NCBI GenBank assembly: GCA_017549185.1
Contig: JAFYVJ010000021.1
Coordinates: forward strand, 62,001-126,000
Source: Roseburia sp.
GTDB lineage: Bacteria > Bacillota > Clostridia > Lachnospirales > Lachnospiraceae
Direction of reading: 5' to 3'
DNA length: 64,000 bases
The translations under genes were made by a program, and so were the position numbers. The notes beneath the pieces were generated by a model. The model ran no database searches, was not told the origin of the DNA, and saw only the letters and a list, made by a program, of their open reading frames with translations. Every line of letters starts with the position of its first letter. Position 1 is the first letter of the stretch. This document shows positions 44,813 to 52,817 of the stretch, one piece after another.

Positions 44813-44841
44813 TTGACATATAAATTGAGAAGTGATTTAAT
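44813..44841 (+). promoter_or_regulatory. Strong sigma-A promoter for the attenuator and ABC transporter operon
   Basis: TTGACA (44813-44818), 17-nt spacer, TTTAAT (44836-44841). It lies about 80 nt before the leader ORF and more than 380 nt before the first ABC gene. Confidence 0.8.
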
Positions 44842-44919
44842 GAGTTAGTAAAGTAGATTATGAAAGAATAGTTAAGCATGATTCATTCATAAAATAAAGA
44901 GGAAAGAGAGGTAATAACA

Positions 44920-45000
44920 ATGACAATGCTTATTTTAAAAAAATGGAACAATTACACAAAGCATATTATTACCTCGGTTTATTCTGCGAATAGAAGCTAA
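44920..45000 (+). CDS. 26-aa leader peptide upstream of the ABC exporter
   Basis: The ORF begins at ATG 44920 after a good ribosome site (GGAAAGAGAGG) and reads MTMLILKKWNNYTKHI followed by ten more residues to TAA 45000. It has no resemblance to a functional protein. Codons 16-20 lie in TATTATTACCTCGG (44964-44977), which can pair with CCGTGGTAATAGTA (45073-45086), the left arm of the terminator downstream. Ribosome progress along this ORF should therefore decide whether the terminator forms. The layout parallels bmrB upstream of bmrCD in Bacillus subtilis, a known translation-dependent attenuator; peptide sequence similarity is not claimed. Confidence 0.7.
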   Translation: MTMLILKKWNNYTKHIITSVYSANRS

Positions 45001-45070
45001 CCCGTGACTTAGCGTAAGTAAAGGGGAGTTAGTTAAATTTTAGACAGAAGTATATTTGCGATGCGAACAC

Positions 45071-45105
45071 GCCCGTGGTAATAGTATTTACCACGGGCTT
45101 TTTAT
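45071..45105 (+). terminator. Intrinsic terminator acting as attenuator before the ABC genes
   Basis: GCCCGTGGTAA (45071-45081), loop TAGTAT, TTACCACGGGC (45088-45098) form a perfect 11-bp stem followed by TTTTTAT. It lies 70 nt after the leader stop codon and about 125 nt before the ABC start, so full read-through is required for exporter expression. Confidence 0.9.
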
Positions 45106-45163
45106 ATGCACTGCTTATTCGAACATTCAGAGTTTGTAGAGATTAAACCGGGGAAGAAAAACA

Positions 45164-45227
45164 AGGAGGCTAAATCCTCTCCTCACCAATGGGTTCGGAT
45201 TTTGCTTCGCAAAACAAGGAGGATTAT
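45164..45227 (+). promoter_or_regulatory. Leader element with competing Shine-Dalgarno pairing, copy 2
   Basis: The stretch repeats two blocks of the 7107-7189 element exactly (45168-45194 and 45197-45224) but lacks the middle hairpin. ATCCTC (45174-45179) can pair either with GGAGG just upstream (45164-45169) or with GAGGAT (45219-45224) holding the Shine-Dalgarno site of the ABC gene. TTTTGC (45200-45205)/GCAAAA (45209-45214) is the TTC-loop hairpin. Confidence 0.55.
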
Positions 45228-46948
45228 ATGAAAAAGTTACATACCTATGTATTACGTTATTGGTATGGATATTTATTTGCAATTGTATGCATGGTGTTAG
45301 CTATTGCATTGGATATGTTATATCCGGTTATTACAGAAAGTATCATTGATGACGTTATTCTTGGGGGACAACATGAATTATTAACAAAATTATTAGTAGG
45401 TTTTGCTATTGTAGGGGCAGGCAGAGCGGTATTTGGTTATTACAAAGAATTTACATTTGATAAACTTTCATCTAGTGTAGGTTCTGATGTGCGAAAGGAT
45501 TTATTTAATCATATCCAGTCGTTGTCTATGAATTATTTTGCTGATACGAATACTGGTGAATTGATGGCTCGAGTAAAGGATGATGTAGATAAAATTTGGG
45601 ATATTTTCGGTATGGTAGGGATGCTCTTGATAGAGGTGACGCTTCATGTTTCCTTTATTCTTTACTGTATGTTTTCGAGGAACTGGAAATTAACATTTTT
45701 ACCGCTTCTAACAATGATTGGATGCGGTGCGGCGGCTATCATTATGGAACGGAAAATGGATAAAGTTTATGAAGATATCAGTGAGGAAAATGCAGTACTT
45801 ACGACTGTTGCAGAGGAGAATCTAGCGGGCGTTCGAACTGTAAAAGCATTTGCGAGAGAAGAGCATGAGATTCAGAAATTCCTATCACACAACAAACGTT
45901 ACTATGAATTGAATATTACGCAATCGAAGGTCATGGTGAAGTATTATCCGATTTTCCAGTTCGTTGGTAAGGCACTTCCTGTATGCACTACGGTTTTAGG
46001 GGGAATCTCAGTTATGAAAGGCGAGATGTCGCTTGGTGCATTAGTGGCGTTCGTAGAGTACAGCAAGAACTGTACCTGGCCGATGGAGATGATGGGCTGG
46101 CTAGCAAATGACTTGTCAGCAGGTATCGCATCCATTAAGAAAATTAGAAAAATTGACGGAGAGAAACCAGAAATTGAAAATAAAGCAGACGCGGTGGTAC
46201 TAGGTGAAGTGAAAGGCGAAGTGGCGTTTGAAAACGTATCATTTGCAGTGGATGAAAAGCAGATTTTAAAGGACGTAAGTTTCACACTTCCAGCAGGCAA
46301 GACCTTAGGTATTATGGTGCTACCGGTTCCGGAAAGTCCACAATTATCAATCTTTTACAGCGTTTTTATGATACGAGTGAAGGTATGGTGAAGTTAGACG
46401 GCGTGGATATTCGTGACTTGACCTTAAAGCAACTTAGAAGCAGTGTGTCAGTGGTATTGCAGGATGTATTCCTCTTCTCAGACACCATCGAAGAAAATAT
46501 TAAAATGGGTCAGCGTAAGACGATGCAGATGGATGCAATCAAAGCGGCTGCAAGCAGTGCACAGGCGAGTACATTTATCGAGAAACTTGATGAACAGTAT
46601 GCGACCGTTATCGGGGAACGTGGTGTAGGTTTATCCGGTGGTCAGAAACAGCGTATCAGTATTGCCCGAGCGCTTTCAAAAAAGAGTCCGATTTTGGTAT
46701 TAGATGATTCTACATCAGCACTAGACATGGAGACAGAACACGAGATACAAAAGACTTTAAACGGTCTTACGGATACTACAAAAATTATTATTGCACATCG
46801 TATTTCTGCGGTTCGCCGTGCGGATGAAATCATCTATTTAGAGGACGGCAAGATTGCAGAGCGTGGCACACATGAAGAGTTACTGGCGAAGAAAGGGCTG
46901 TACTATCAGACTTATTTAGCACAGTATGGAGGTTATTATGGCAGTTAA
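45228..46948 (+). pseudogene. ABC exporter half-transporter, BmrC-like, interrupted by a one-base deletion at Walker A
   Basis: The full gene would encode about 573 aa: six membrane helices (residues 1-310) and an ATPase domain. The frame breaks at 46316-46317: reading ATG GTG gives MVLPVPE, whereas one more G gives IMGATGSGKST, the Walker A loop. The second frame then continues intact with Q-loop LQDVFLFSD, signature LSGGQKQR and Walker B ILVLDDSTSALD, to the stop at 46946. The Asp after Walker B instead of Glu is the mark of the degenerate-site subunit in heterodimeric exporters (BmrC, LmrC, TM287 type). Either a real inactivating mutation or a sequencing error; no slippery heptamer supports programmed frameshifting. 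ATG 45228 has AAGGAGG upstream. Confidence 0.8.
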
Positions 46949-48728
46949 TTCGTATCGTGAAGACGAGTTTATGGCAAACACCGACAAGGTAAAGATTACC
47001 AAGCGGTTGCTTGCCTACTTGTTTGACTATAAAAAAGAAGTTGTGGGTGTACTGCTTAGCATGGGTATCGCCATTGTGATTTCGTTGATGAACCCATTGA
47101 TTATCGAGGAAGCACTCGACAACTATGTAGCCAATAGCAATTTGCCGGGGTTATTAAAGCTTGGTATTTTTGCATTGGTAATAAACGTTTTATATATTAT
47201 TTTGGTAAAAGTACGTATGTATATCATGGCACTGATTACCAACAAAATTTTGTTGCGGATTCGTCAGGATTTGTATGAACATATTCAGACGTTGTCGTTT
47301 GCATTTTTTGACAGTAGACCAACTGGAAAAATTCTAGCACGTATTATTGGTGATGTAAACTCGTTGAAAAACGTGTTGAATAACTTTGTGACGACCTTGA
47401 TTCCGGAATTACTTACCGTCATCGGTGTAGTAGTAATCATGTTAGTAAAAGATGTAAGACTGGCATTGGCAGCACTTAGCACGATTCCATTTTTAGTGGT
47501 TTCGGTGGTTTGCATTCAGCGTGTAACACACAAGCGCTGGCAGATTTTCCGTAAAAAATCTTCGAATTTAAATGCTTATGTACATGAAGATATTGCGGGT
47601 ATGAGTGTTGTGCAAAGTTTCGGTGCAGAGGATGAAACGAAAGAGATTTTTGGAAATTTGACAGATGAACATCGTATATCGTTTTGGAATGCATGCCGTT
47701 TTGCCGACTGGATTGGTCCAGTGATTGACTTGTGCTGGGGATTAAGCAGCATGATGCTCTATTTGGTAGGCGTAAAACTATTAGGCACCGAACGTGTGTC
47801 AGTTGGTTCACTGGCAGCGTTTGTCACTTATGTCAGTATGTTTTGGCATCCGATTATGAGCTTGAGTAGTTTTTACAATAATCTGATAACAAATTTGACC
47901 GCAGCAGAACGAATTTTTGATATTTTAGATACCGAGCCGGACATCGTAGACAGCGAAGACGTGGAAGAACTGCCGGACATCGAAGGTAGTGTGGAATTTT
48001 CTCACGTAAGCTTTACATACGATCGTGGCACACCGGCAGAGACCAAGGTTTTGGAGGACGTCAGCTTTTCTGTAAAACCGGGTGAGACAATCGCATTGGT
48101 AGGACCGACCGGTGCCGGAAAGACGACGATTGTAAACTTAATCAGCCGTTTCTACGACATTGAAGAAGGTGTGATATCTGTAGATGGATACGATTTGACC
48201 AAGGTGTCTATCCAGAGTCTTCGTTGTCAGATGGGTGTCATGACACAGGACAATTTCATTTTCCACGGAACCATCCGCGAGAATATTATGTATGGCAAGT
48301 TGGATGCAACCGAAGAAGAAATGATTACAGCTGCAAAAGCGGTAAATGCACATGATTTTATCATGAAGATGGAAAAAGGTTATGATACTGAACTCAAAGA
48401 ACAGGGCGCAGGCTTGTCAATCGGACAGCGTCAGCTTATCGCATTTGCAAGAACGATGATTTCCATGCCGAAGATTTTGATTCTGGATGAGGCGACTTCA
48501 AGTATCGATACACATACCGAGATTCTTGTACAGAAGGGGATCGAAGCATTACTTGCGGGAAGAACCAGCTTTGTTATCGCGCATCGTTTATCAACAATTC
48601 AGAACGCAGACCGTATTTTTGTAATTGATAAGGGCGGTATTTTAGAACAGGGCAGCCCGAAAGAACTGATGGAAAAGAGGGGGGCATATTATAACTTGTA
48701 TATGGCACAGTTCGCAGACGTGCAGTAG
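46938..48728 (+). CDS. ABC exporter half-transporter, BmrD-like catalytic subunit
   Basis: A 596-aa protein: six helices in residues about 25-320, then the ATPase domain with Walker A GPTGAGKTT, Q-loop VMTQDNFIFHG, signature LSIGQRQLIAFAR, Walker B ILILDEATSSID and switch HRLSTI. It keeps the catalytic Glu but has LSIGQ instead of LSGGQ, exactly complementing the partner's degenerate Walker B site. Such pairs export drugs or lipids. The start at ATG 46938 (GGAGG just upstream) overlaps the partner's stop by 11 nt. A 7-bp hairpin (48719-48736) surrounds the stop codon. Confidence 0.92.
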   Translation: MAVNSYREDEFMANTDKVKITKRLLAYLFDYKKEVVGVLLSMGIAIVISLMNPLIIEEALDNYVANSNLPGLLKLGIFALVINVLYIILVKVRMYIMALITNKILLRIRQDLYEHIQTLSFAFFDSRPTGKILARIIGDVNSLKNVLNNFVTTLIPELLTVIGVVVIMLVKDVRLALAALSTIPFLVVSVVCIQRVTHKRWQIFRKKSSNLNAYVHEDIAGMSVVQSFGAEDETKEIFGNLTDEHRISFWNACRFADWIGPVIDLCWGLSSMMLYLVGVKLLGTERVSVGSLAAFVTYVSMFWHPIMSLSSFYNNLITNLTAAERIFDILDTEPDIVDSEDVEELPDIEGSVEFSHVSFTYDRGTPAETKVLEDVSFSVKPGETIALVGPTGAGKTTIVNLISRFYDIEEGVISVDGYDLTKVSIQSLRCQMGVMTQDNFIFHGTIRENIMYGKLDATEEEMITAAKAVNAHDFIMKMEKGYDTELKEQGAGLSIGQRQLIAFARTMISMPKILILDEATSSIDTHTEILVQKGIEALLAGRTSFVIAHRLSTIQNADRIFVIDKGGILEQGSPKELMEKRGAYYNLYMAQFADVQ

Positions 48729-49089
48729 ACTGCACGCCCTGCGAAGCTGGCGTAGTGGTATTTTGCATGGAATAGGCATCAATTTCAGGGGATATTGGCA
48801 AGTTTTGGTATGTCGATGTAGAGTTATGTAAACTGATTGGACATATACAAGTTTTTTATTAGAAAACATCCTGAAAAATGTATTATGTTAACCGAAAAAT
48901 GACTGAAAATCAATGGAAATACACTTTATGTAAATTGAAATGCTGATTTTTAGCAATTTTTGAGAGGATTTTAGGATGTAGGAAAGAGATTTTTTCATAT
49001 ATGCCCAAAATGAGAATGAAAACGGTTGACATAATTTTAGGACATGCATTTTATAGGTAAATAAAAAGGGAAAGTTGAGAGAAGATAGA
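48729..49089 (+). promoter_or_regulatory. Intergenic region with a sigma-A promoter for the deaminase gene
   Basis: The 360-nt gap holds CGTGCAG (48719-48725)/CTGCACG (48730-48736) around the preceding stop codon without a T-run, then about 280 nt where I see nothing, then TTGACA (49026-49031), 17 nt, TTTTAT (49049-49054) and GAGAGAAG before the ATG at 49090. Confidence 0.55.
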
Positions 49090-49536
49090 ATGGATATTTG
49101 GGAAAAATTATATATGGTTGCAAAGGAACAATATCATCCGCAGGACGTGTCACCATTTGTTTACGCTCATCATGTGGTATGTGCGTTGGAAACGCAGAGA
49201 GGTGATATTTTTACAGGATTTTGTATTGAAAGTTGCAGTGGAGTAATGAATTTATGTGCTGAGAGAGTTGCTGCACTTAATATGTATGTGAATAGTGGTC
49301 AGACAGTGGTAAAACGTTTGATTGCGTTTAGAGATAAAGCTCCTTTTGGTGAAGGTAGTGGGATGCCTTGTGGCGCCTGTCGTGAGTTCTTTATGCAGCT
49401 GGCAAAAGAAAACAGAGACATGGAAATTATGGTAGACTTTGAAAAACGAGAAACTGTTAGGCTGAAAGAATTGATACCAAATTGGTGGGGAGAAGAGCGA
49501 TATACAGAATTGCATAAAGAGGAAAGGATTGGTTAA
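49090..49536 (+). CDS. Cytidine deaminase-family zinc protein
   Basis: A 148-aa protein with the zinc deaminase motifs: NLCAERVAALN (Cys plus catalytic Glu in C-A-E, near residue 57) and MPCGACREFF (PCxxC, near residue 94). The layout resembles cytidine deaminase or blasticidin-S deaminase tetramers. The C-terminal 40 residues (ELIPNWWGEERY) are close to those of Cdd-like proteins with a terminal aromatic. The substrate may be cytidine or a base-like drug. Its own promoter lies at 49026. Confidence 0.82.
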   Translation: MDIWEKLYMVAKEQYHPQDVSPFVYAHHVVCALETQRGDIFTGFCIESCSGVMNLCAERVAALNMYVNSGQTVVKRLIAFRDKAPFGEGSGMPCGACREFFMQLAKENRDMEIMVDFEKRETVRLKELIPNWWGEERYTELHKEERIG

Positions 49537-49562
49537 AAAAGGATCAAGAAAGAGAGCATTTG

Positions 49563-49854
49563 ATGAGCAGAATTATAAAAAGTGCAACAGAAGGATATTT
49601 GGAAGAGTCCTTAGATTTAGTAGAAAGAGTATTTACTGATTCAGAGGGAGAAGAGTCAGGAAAGCTCGTTCGTAGTCTTGTGGAAGAGATAAGAAGTAAG
49701 AGGTTTTGAAACTGCTTATCCGCATGGGATTGTTGCAAGTCCCAGCATTGGTTTGCCGGCAGTGGAATGTCTGATGGTAAAGGAATTGGTAAGTGGTGCA
49801 TTAGAGCATATAAAAGGAATCGTGGATTATTCGGATTATGAATGTTTGAGGTAA
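49563..49854 (+). pseudogene. GNAT acetyltransferase remnant with internal deletion
   Basis: The first 47 codons from ATG 49563 read like the start of a clostridial GNAT protein (YLEESLDLVERVF, KLVRSLVEEIRSK) and stop at TGA 49704. In the next frame the end of the same family follows without gap: RGFETAYPHGIVASPSIGLP, then ECLMVKELVSGALEHI and the terminal VDYSDYECLR before TAA 49852. About 80 central residues with the acetyl-CoA site are missing, so start and end were fused by a deletion near 49697-49705. Confidence 0.8.
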
Positions 49855-49888
49855 ATATGAATTCGTCAAATGGCTGGAGGCGTTAAAC

Positions 49889-50389
49889 ATGGATGAAAAA
49901 GAATTAATGAAACTATCAGCGGGAGAATTAACAGATTTAGGGATATGTCCTACTTGTTTTAATAGAAAATATAATGGAGCAGTATTTGGAGATAATTCTG
50001 ATAAGTTATTATACGAAGATGAGGAAATCGAATGTTTCTTTGTGGGAAATCCAAGAGCTGATGGTCATATGTGCATTTCGACAATGGAACATTATCATGA
50101 TATGAGTGAGACTCCAGACCATATAAATGAAAAGATAATCAGGTTTTCAAAGCAATTTATGATTATTCTGAAAGAAGTATATAAATGCGAAAGAGTGTAT
50201 ATGTGCACGATGTGTGATGGACCGAATAATCACTATCATATTCAATTAATCCCGCGTTATAGTTACGAAAAACGCGGCAGTAGAAATTTTGTAAAAGAGC
50301 GACATGATTATGTTCATGATGAAGAGAAGTATAACAAAGTGAAAGCATTGATAAATGAATATGTTATGGAGAAGAAAGAATATAGGTAA
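49889..50389 (+). CDS. HIT-superfamily nucleotide hydrolase/transferase
   Basis: A 166-aa protein with CPTCF near residue 26 (a possible zinc Cys pair), LYEDEEIECFFVGNPRADGHMCIS and the active-site segment NHYHIQLIPRYSY. H-Y-H-I-Q has the HxHxQ form of the GalT/Ap4A-phosphorylase branch rather than the HxHxH of Hint proteins. It likely acts on a dinucleoside polyphosphate or nucleotidyl compound in the cytoplasm. GCTGGAGGCG precedes ATG 49889. Confidence 0.8.
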   Translation: MDEKELMKLSAGELTDLGICPTCFNRKYNGAVFGDNSDKLLYEDEEIECFFVGNPRADGHMCISTMEHYHDMSETPDHINEKIIRFSKQFMIILKEVYKCERVYMCTMCDGPNNHYHIQLIPRYSYEKRGSRNFVKERHDYVHDEEKYNKVKALINEYVMEKKEYR

Positions 50390-50411
50390 TGTTGACATAG
50401 AGAAAGTGCGG

Positions 50412-50510
50412 TTATTTTTGTGTCTTGCTATTTTTTCCAAGCGAATAGCCAAGACTAAAACAAGTCAAACATAGGCTGATAACAGCCATTAAGCTTTCGA
50501 TGGTTAGCAT
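50412..50510 (-). CDS. Type I toxin-like small hydrophobic protein, copy 1 (probably decayed locus)
   Basis: A 32-aa protein (MLTIESLMAVISLCLTCFSL, then GYSLGKNSKTQK): one membrane helix and a charged tail. It is nearly identical to the toxin at 59381-59479 and resembles holin-like toxins of the TxpA/BsrG sort. Here the Shine-Dalgarno is weakened (GGAAGT), the upstream promoter/LexA region is absent and only half of the 3' bidirectional terminator remains, so the locus looks decayed although the reading frame is intact. Confidence 0.65.
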   Translation of the reverse strand: MLTIESLMAVISLCLTCFSLGYSLGKNSKTQK

Positions 50511-50617
50511 AAGCAATACTTCCATTCGTAAGATTTCTGCGAATGAATGTTCTGTTTGCAAGATGAATTATTATTTGTGTAATAACTAAATAAACTTGAG
50601 ATTGATGAGGTAAGAAT

Positions 50618-50932
50618 ATGCGAAAGTAGATTATTCTTAGAGGTAATTCAGGTAGTGGTAAGACCACGATTGCAAAAGAATTACAAAATAGGTTTGGAAC
50701 TAATACAATGCTTATTTCACAAGATATAATTAGAAGAGATATACTTAAAGTAAAAGACGGAGAAAATACACTGGCATTGCCACTTATGAAAGAGCTTTTG
50801 GTATATGGGCATGGTCATAGCGACATTGTTATATTAGAAGGGATTATGTATGCGGATTGGTATAAGCCATTATTTGAATTGGCAGAGCAATTAAGTATAA
50901 CCATGAACGAAATCTTGAACAGTTTATGTTAG
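50618..50932 (+). pseudogene. P-loop kinase remnant (early stop and truncated end)
   Basis: From ATG 50618 the frame reads MRK, a TAG stop, then IILRGNSGSGKTTIAKELQNRFG and SQDIIRRDILKVKDGENT, clearly the start of a P-loop nucleoside/aminoglycoside-type kinase. It ends at TAG 50930 after about 104 codons, where such kinases have about 170-190 residues. The early stop and missing C-terminal third mark a pseudogene. Confidence 0.75.
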
Positions 50933-51006
50933 AACAATAGATTGGACTTTATAAAACAGTGAGATAACTTGAATTTATGAGACAATTTCCATAATTATAT
51001 TAGTTT

Positions 51007-51021
51007 GCAACTTTAAGTTGC
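51007..51021. promoter_or_regulatory. Dyad upstream of the XRE regulator gene
   Basis: GCAACTT-T-AAGTTGC is a perfect 7-bp inverted repeat with a single-base centre, 75 nt before the ATG of the XRE regulator. A second 12-bp AT-only palindrome, TAATTATAATTA, lies at 51061-51072. Either may be an autoregulatory operator; this is inference from position. Confidence 0.4.
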
Positions 51022-51095
51022 TCAAATGCAAATATAGGTTGGTGGATTTCTCTACGCAGGTAATTATAATTAGTTGTGTAAAGGAGGTAAACAGT

Positions 51096-51635
51096 ATGAG
51101 TTTTGCAGAAAATCTGAAACAACTAAGAAAAGAAAACCAATTATCACAGGAGGAGTTAGCGGAGATTCTTGATGTTAGTCGTCAGGCAGTCTCGAAATGG
51201 GAGCAAGGAATTGGATACCCAGAAGTGGAAAAGTTGCTGTTACTTTCAAGTAAATTGAGTATTTCCCTAGACAGCTTAATGGCAACGGAGATTACACAGG
51301 AGCCCCATACTGAAAAGCAGAATGTAACAGGAACAATCACGATAACATCACCATTTGAACATGTAATTGCTACATGTCATAAAATTGTAGCTTCTGGAAA
51401 AATGTCTGGTGGAAAATCATCGCCACAGTATGCACTTTTCGGTACAAGTGAAGGAAAAGAATTCTTTGGTGGAGAACCAACCACTTTTTTAGGTTGGTAT
51501 GCGAACGAAAAGGATATTTCAAAAGAAATCATGGAAATCCACGATGCAATCGTTAATGGGATTGCGACATATACTTTGAAGTACAATGTACGAACAAAAA
51601 AACGGTTGCTTGGAATAAAAATAGAATCAGAATAA
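51096..51635 (+). CDS. XRE-family transcriptional regulator
   Basis: A 179-aa protein: residues 1-62 are an XRE helix-turn-helix (FAENLKQLRKENQLSQEEL, ILDVSRQAVSKWEQG, LLLLSSKLSISLDSL). The C-terminal domain (about 75-179, with TITSPFEHVIATCHKIVASG and FGTSEGKEFFGGEPTTFLGWYA) is a sensor or dimer domain I do not recognise. The start is ATG 51096 with AAAGGAGG; an upstream frame extension has no ribosome site. It may regulate itself and the kinase gene next to it. Confidence 0.88.
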   Translation: MSFAENLKQLRKENQLSQEELAEILDVSRQAVSKWEQGIGYPEVEKLLLLSSKLSISLDSLMATEITQEPHTEKQNVTGTITITSPFEHVIATCHKIVASGKMSGGKSSPQYALFGTSEGKEFFGGEPTTFLGWYANEKDISKEIMEIHDAIVNGIATYTLKYNVRTKKRLLGIKIESE

Positions 51636-51708
51636 CAAGCAGACAAATCTCAAGTTATCGTGATATTAAACAAAACGAAAAAATTTGATTTTACAGCGAG
51701 GTGAAACA

Positions 51709-52230
51709 ATGATTATTTTGGTAGCCGGAGCATCACATACAGGTAAAACAATACTGGCTCAAAAACTGCTTGAAAAATATAAGTATCCATATTTTTCAAT
51801 AGACCATCTGAAAATGGGATTAATTCGAAGTGGAAATACAGAACTTACACCAACCAGTGATGATTCAGATCTAACAGGATTCTTATGGCCTATTGTTCGT
51901 GAAATGATTAAGACAGCAATAGAGAATAAGCAGAATTTGATTGTCGAAGGATGTTATATTCCTTTTGATTGGGCAAAGGATTTTGAAAATGAATATCTAG
52001 ATAATATCAGATATTATTGCCTTGTTATGAGCGAAAATTATATACGAAAGAATTTTGCTGATATAAAGGGATATGCGAACATAATCGAAAATCGCTTAGA
52101 GGATGGTTACTGTACATTGGAATCTGTAATAGAGGATAACAAACAGATTTTGAAACTCGCTATGGAATATAAAGTGAATTATATACTTATTGATGACGAG
52201 TATAAAATAGATATCGATTTAGAGAGATAA
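51709..52230 (+). CDS. Small P-loop NTPase/kinase
   Basis: A 173-aa protein: IILVAGASHTGKTILAQKLLEK is the Walker A loop, SIDHLKMGLIRSG the substrate-side segment with an Asp, and NLIVEGCYIPFDW the Walker B-like strand. It belongs to the AAA/2-phosphoglycerate-kinase-like P-loop kinases; the substrate is unknown. It lies in a series of small resistance-like genes. GAGGTG precedes ATG 51709. Confidence 0.7.
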   Translation: MIILVAGASHTGKTILAQKLLEKYKYPYFSIDHLKMGLIRSGNTELTPTSDDSDLTGFLWPIVREMIKTAIENKQNLIVEGCYIPFDWAKDFENEYLDNIRYYCLVMSENYIRKNFADIKGYANIIENRLEDGYCTLESVIEDNKQILKLAMEYKVNYILIDDEYKIDIDLER

Positions 52231-52304
52231 ATTTTGGGGGGGCTTGTGAGTCTGAAAGCATAGGTGTGATTCTAGACAGGCCTTTTATTATCGAGGGAGA
52301 TATG

Positions 52305-52817
52305 ATGCAAAAAATAATGGTAATCGGTTGTCCGGGAAGCGGTAAAAGTACACTTTCAAGAGCGTTGCATGAAATTACTGGACTTCTGGTATATCATCTC
52401 GATATGCTGAATTGGAATGCGGATAGAACGACTGTGGAAAAAGAAGTTTTTCGGACTAGACTTGCAGAGGTAATCGCAAAAGATAGTTGGATTATGGATG
52501 GCAATTATGCTTCTACGTTAGAACTTCGCATGCAGGCTTGTGATACGGTGTTTTTTCTGGATTATCCACTTGAGGTGTGCATGAAAGGAATTATGGAACG
52601 TCGTGGAAAAGAGCGACCTGATATGCCTTGGGTTGAGCCGGTAGATGAGGTGGACGAGGAGTTTATCGAGTTTGTGAAAAATTATAATTCCGAGAACAGA
52701 CCGGCGGTGATGGCACTTTTGGAGAAGTTTGCAGACAGAGACATTTTTATTTTCAAAAGCCGGAGTGAGGCGGATGATTTTTTGAGGGAGTTAGAAGGAA
52801 AATATGAAAGTCATTGA
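52305..52817 (+). CDS. P-loop kinase, FlaR/adenylate-kinase-like
   Basis: A 170-aa protein: KIMVIGCPGSGKSTLSRALHE (Walker A), YHLDMLNWN, SWIMDGNYASTLELRMQACDTVFFLDYP and RRGKERPDMPW are the features of the proteins annotated as DNA topology modulation protein FlaR, which are P-loop kinases of unknown substrate. The ATG at 52305 (GAGGGAG five bases upstream) is preferred over 52302. It overlaps the next gene by 14 nt, so they are co-expressed. Confidence 0.75.
   Translation: MQKIMVIGCPGSGKSTLSRALHEITGLLVYHLDMLNWNADRTTVEKEVFRTRLAEVIAKDSWIMDGNYASTLELRMQACDTVFFLDYPLEVCMKGIMERRGKERPDMPWVEPVDEVDEEFIEFVKNYNSENRPAVMALLEKFADRDIFIFKSRSEADDFLRELEGKYESH

Noticed and set aside
46300..46400. Programmed -1 frameshift in the ABC gene
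   Set aside because: There is no X XXY YYZ slippery heptamer at 46310-46317 and no strong stem-loop at the proper distance; a deletion or sequencing error is simpler.
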